Under the pieces are notes generated by a model. The model ran no database searches and was not told the DNA's origin. It saw nothing but the letters and a program-made list of their open reading frames with translations. The translations under genes and the position numbers were made by a program. Below are positions 63,944 to 64,000 of a stretch of 64,000 bases of DNA, piece by piece; within the stretch, counting starts at the first letter, position 1, and each line of letters opens with the position of its first letter. The stretch covers positions 22,605,330 to 22,669,329 of the forward strand of contig CM067566.1 in NCBI GenBank assembly GCA_034336665.1, in the 5' to 3' direction. Origin of the DNA: Luscinia megarhynchos. Lineage: Eukaryota > Chordata > Aves > Passeriformes > Turdidae.

Positions 63944-64000
63944 CTACAGTAACAACAATAAAAAATTGTTTCTCTAATTACACACATACATGTGCATCAT

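Noticed and set aside
1..64000. CRISPR arrays, operons, riboswitches, tRNA or rRNA genes
   Set aside because: None seen. The window is a vertebrate intron-rich region, and no cloverleaf or rRNA-like sequence was recognised by eye.

Overview
This window comes from a vertebrate nuclear genome and is almost certainly from a bird. It is AT-rich and intron-dominated. The interspersed repeats are avian in character: several CR1 LINE fragments on both strands, and two LTR remnants whose sequence I recognise from bird (neoavian or songbird-type) genomes. Two real protein-coding genes can be read, and both are split genes whose 5' ends lie outside the window. There is no prokaryotic, plasmid or CRISPR content.

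Plus strand, 1 to about 34-38.9 kb: UBE2K (E2-25K/HIP2), a ubiquitin-conjugating enzyme. Exons 2-7 are present at 13205-13298, 18429-18487, 20958-21040, 29779-29878, 33280-33408 and 33766-33840. Exon 1, coding the first 21 residues, lies upstream. The exons join in phase to give residues 22-200 of a 200-residue protein, with the catalytic Cys92 codon at 21015-21017. Intron 2 starts with GC rather than GT. A poly(A) signal lies at 34002, and a long repeat-poor 3' UTR may run to about 38.9 kb.

Minus strand, about 48.17 kb to the window end: PDS5A, a cohesin regulator. Its last seven coding exons are present at 63829-63943, 61029-61161, 60306-60425, 59103-59165, 55090-55229, 53919-54024 and 51168-51524, followed by about 3 kb of 3' UTR ending at a poly(A) signal at 48183-48188. 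A second possible C-terminus was found: a donor overlapping the normal stop codon can join in phase to an exon at 49938-50094. That would replace the stop with a 51-residue serine/acidic tail.

The two genes converge. The interval between them (about 38.9-48.17 kb) is more GC-rich than its surroundings and holds a CR1 fragment and an LTR, but no gene I can support. Other features are a nested CR1 cluster at 55.49-58.61 kb inside a PDS5A intron, an isolated GC-rich block with an 11-bp inverted repeat at 29.35-29.45 kb, two dinucleotide microsatellites, and a possible degraded retrocopy on the minus strand at 19.1-20.3 kb.

UBE2K and PDS5A do not form a pathway with each other; they are simply neighbours. 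I found no undescribed system. The observation most worth following is the alternative PDS5A C-terminus.
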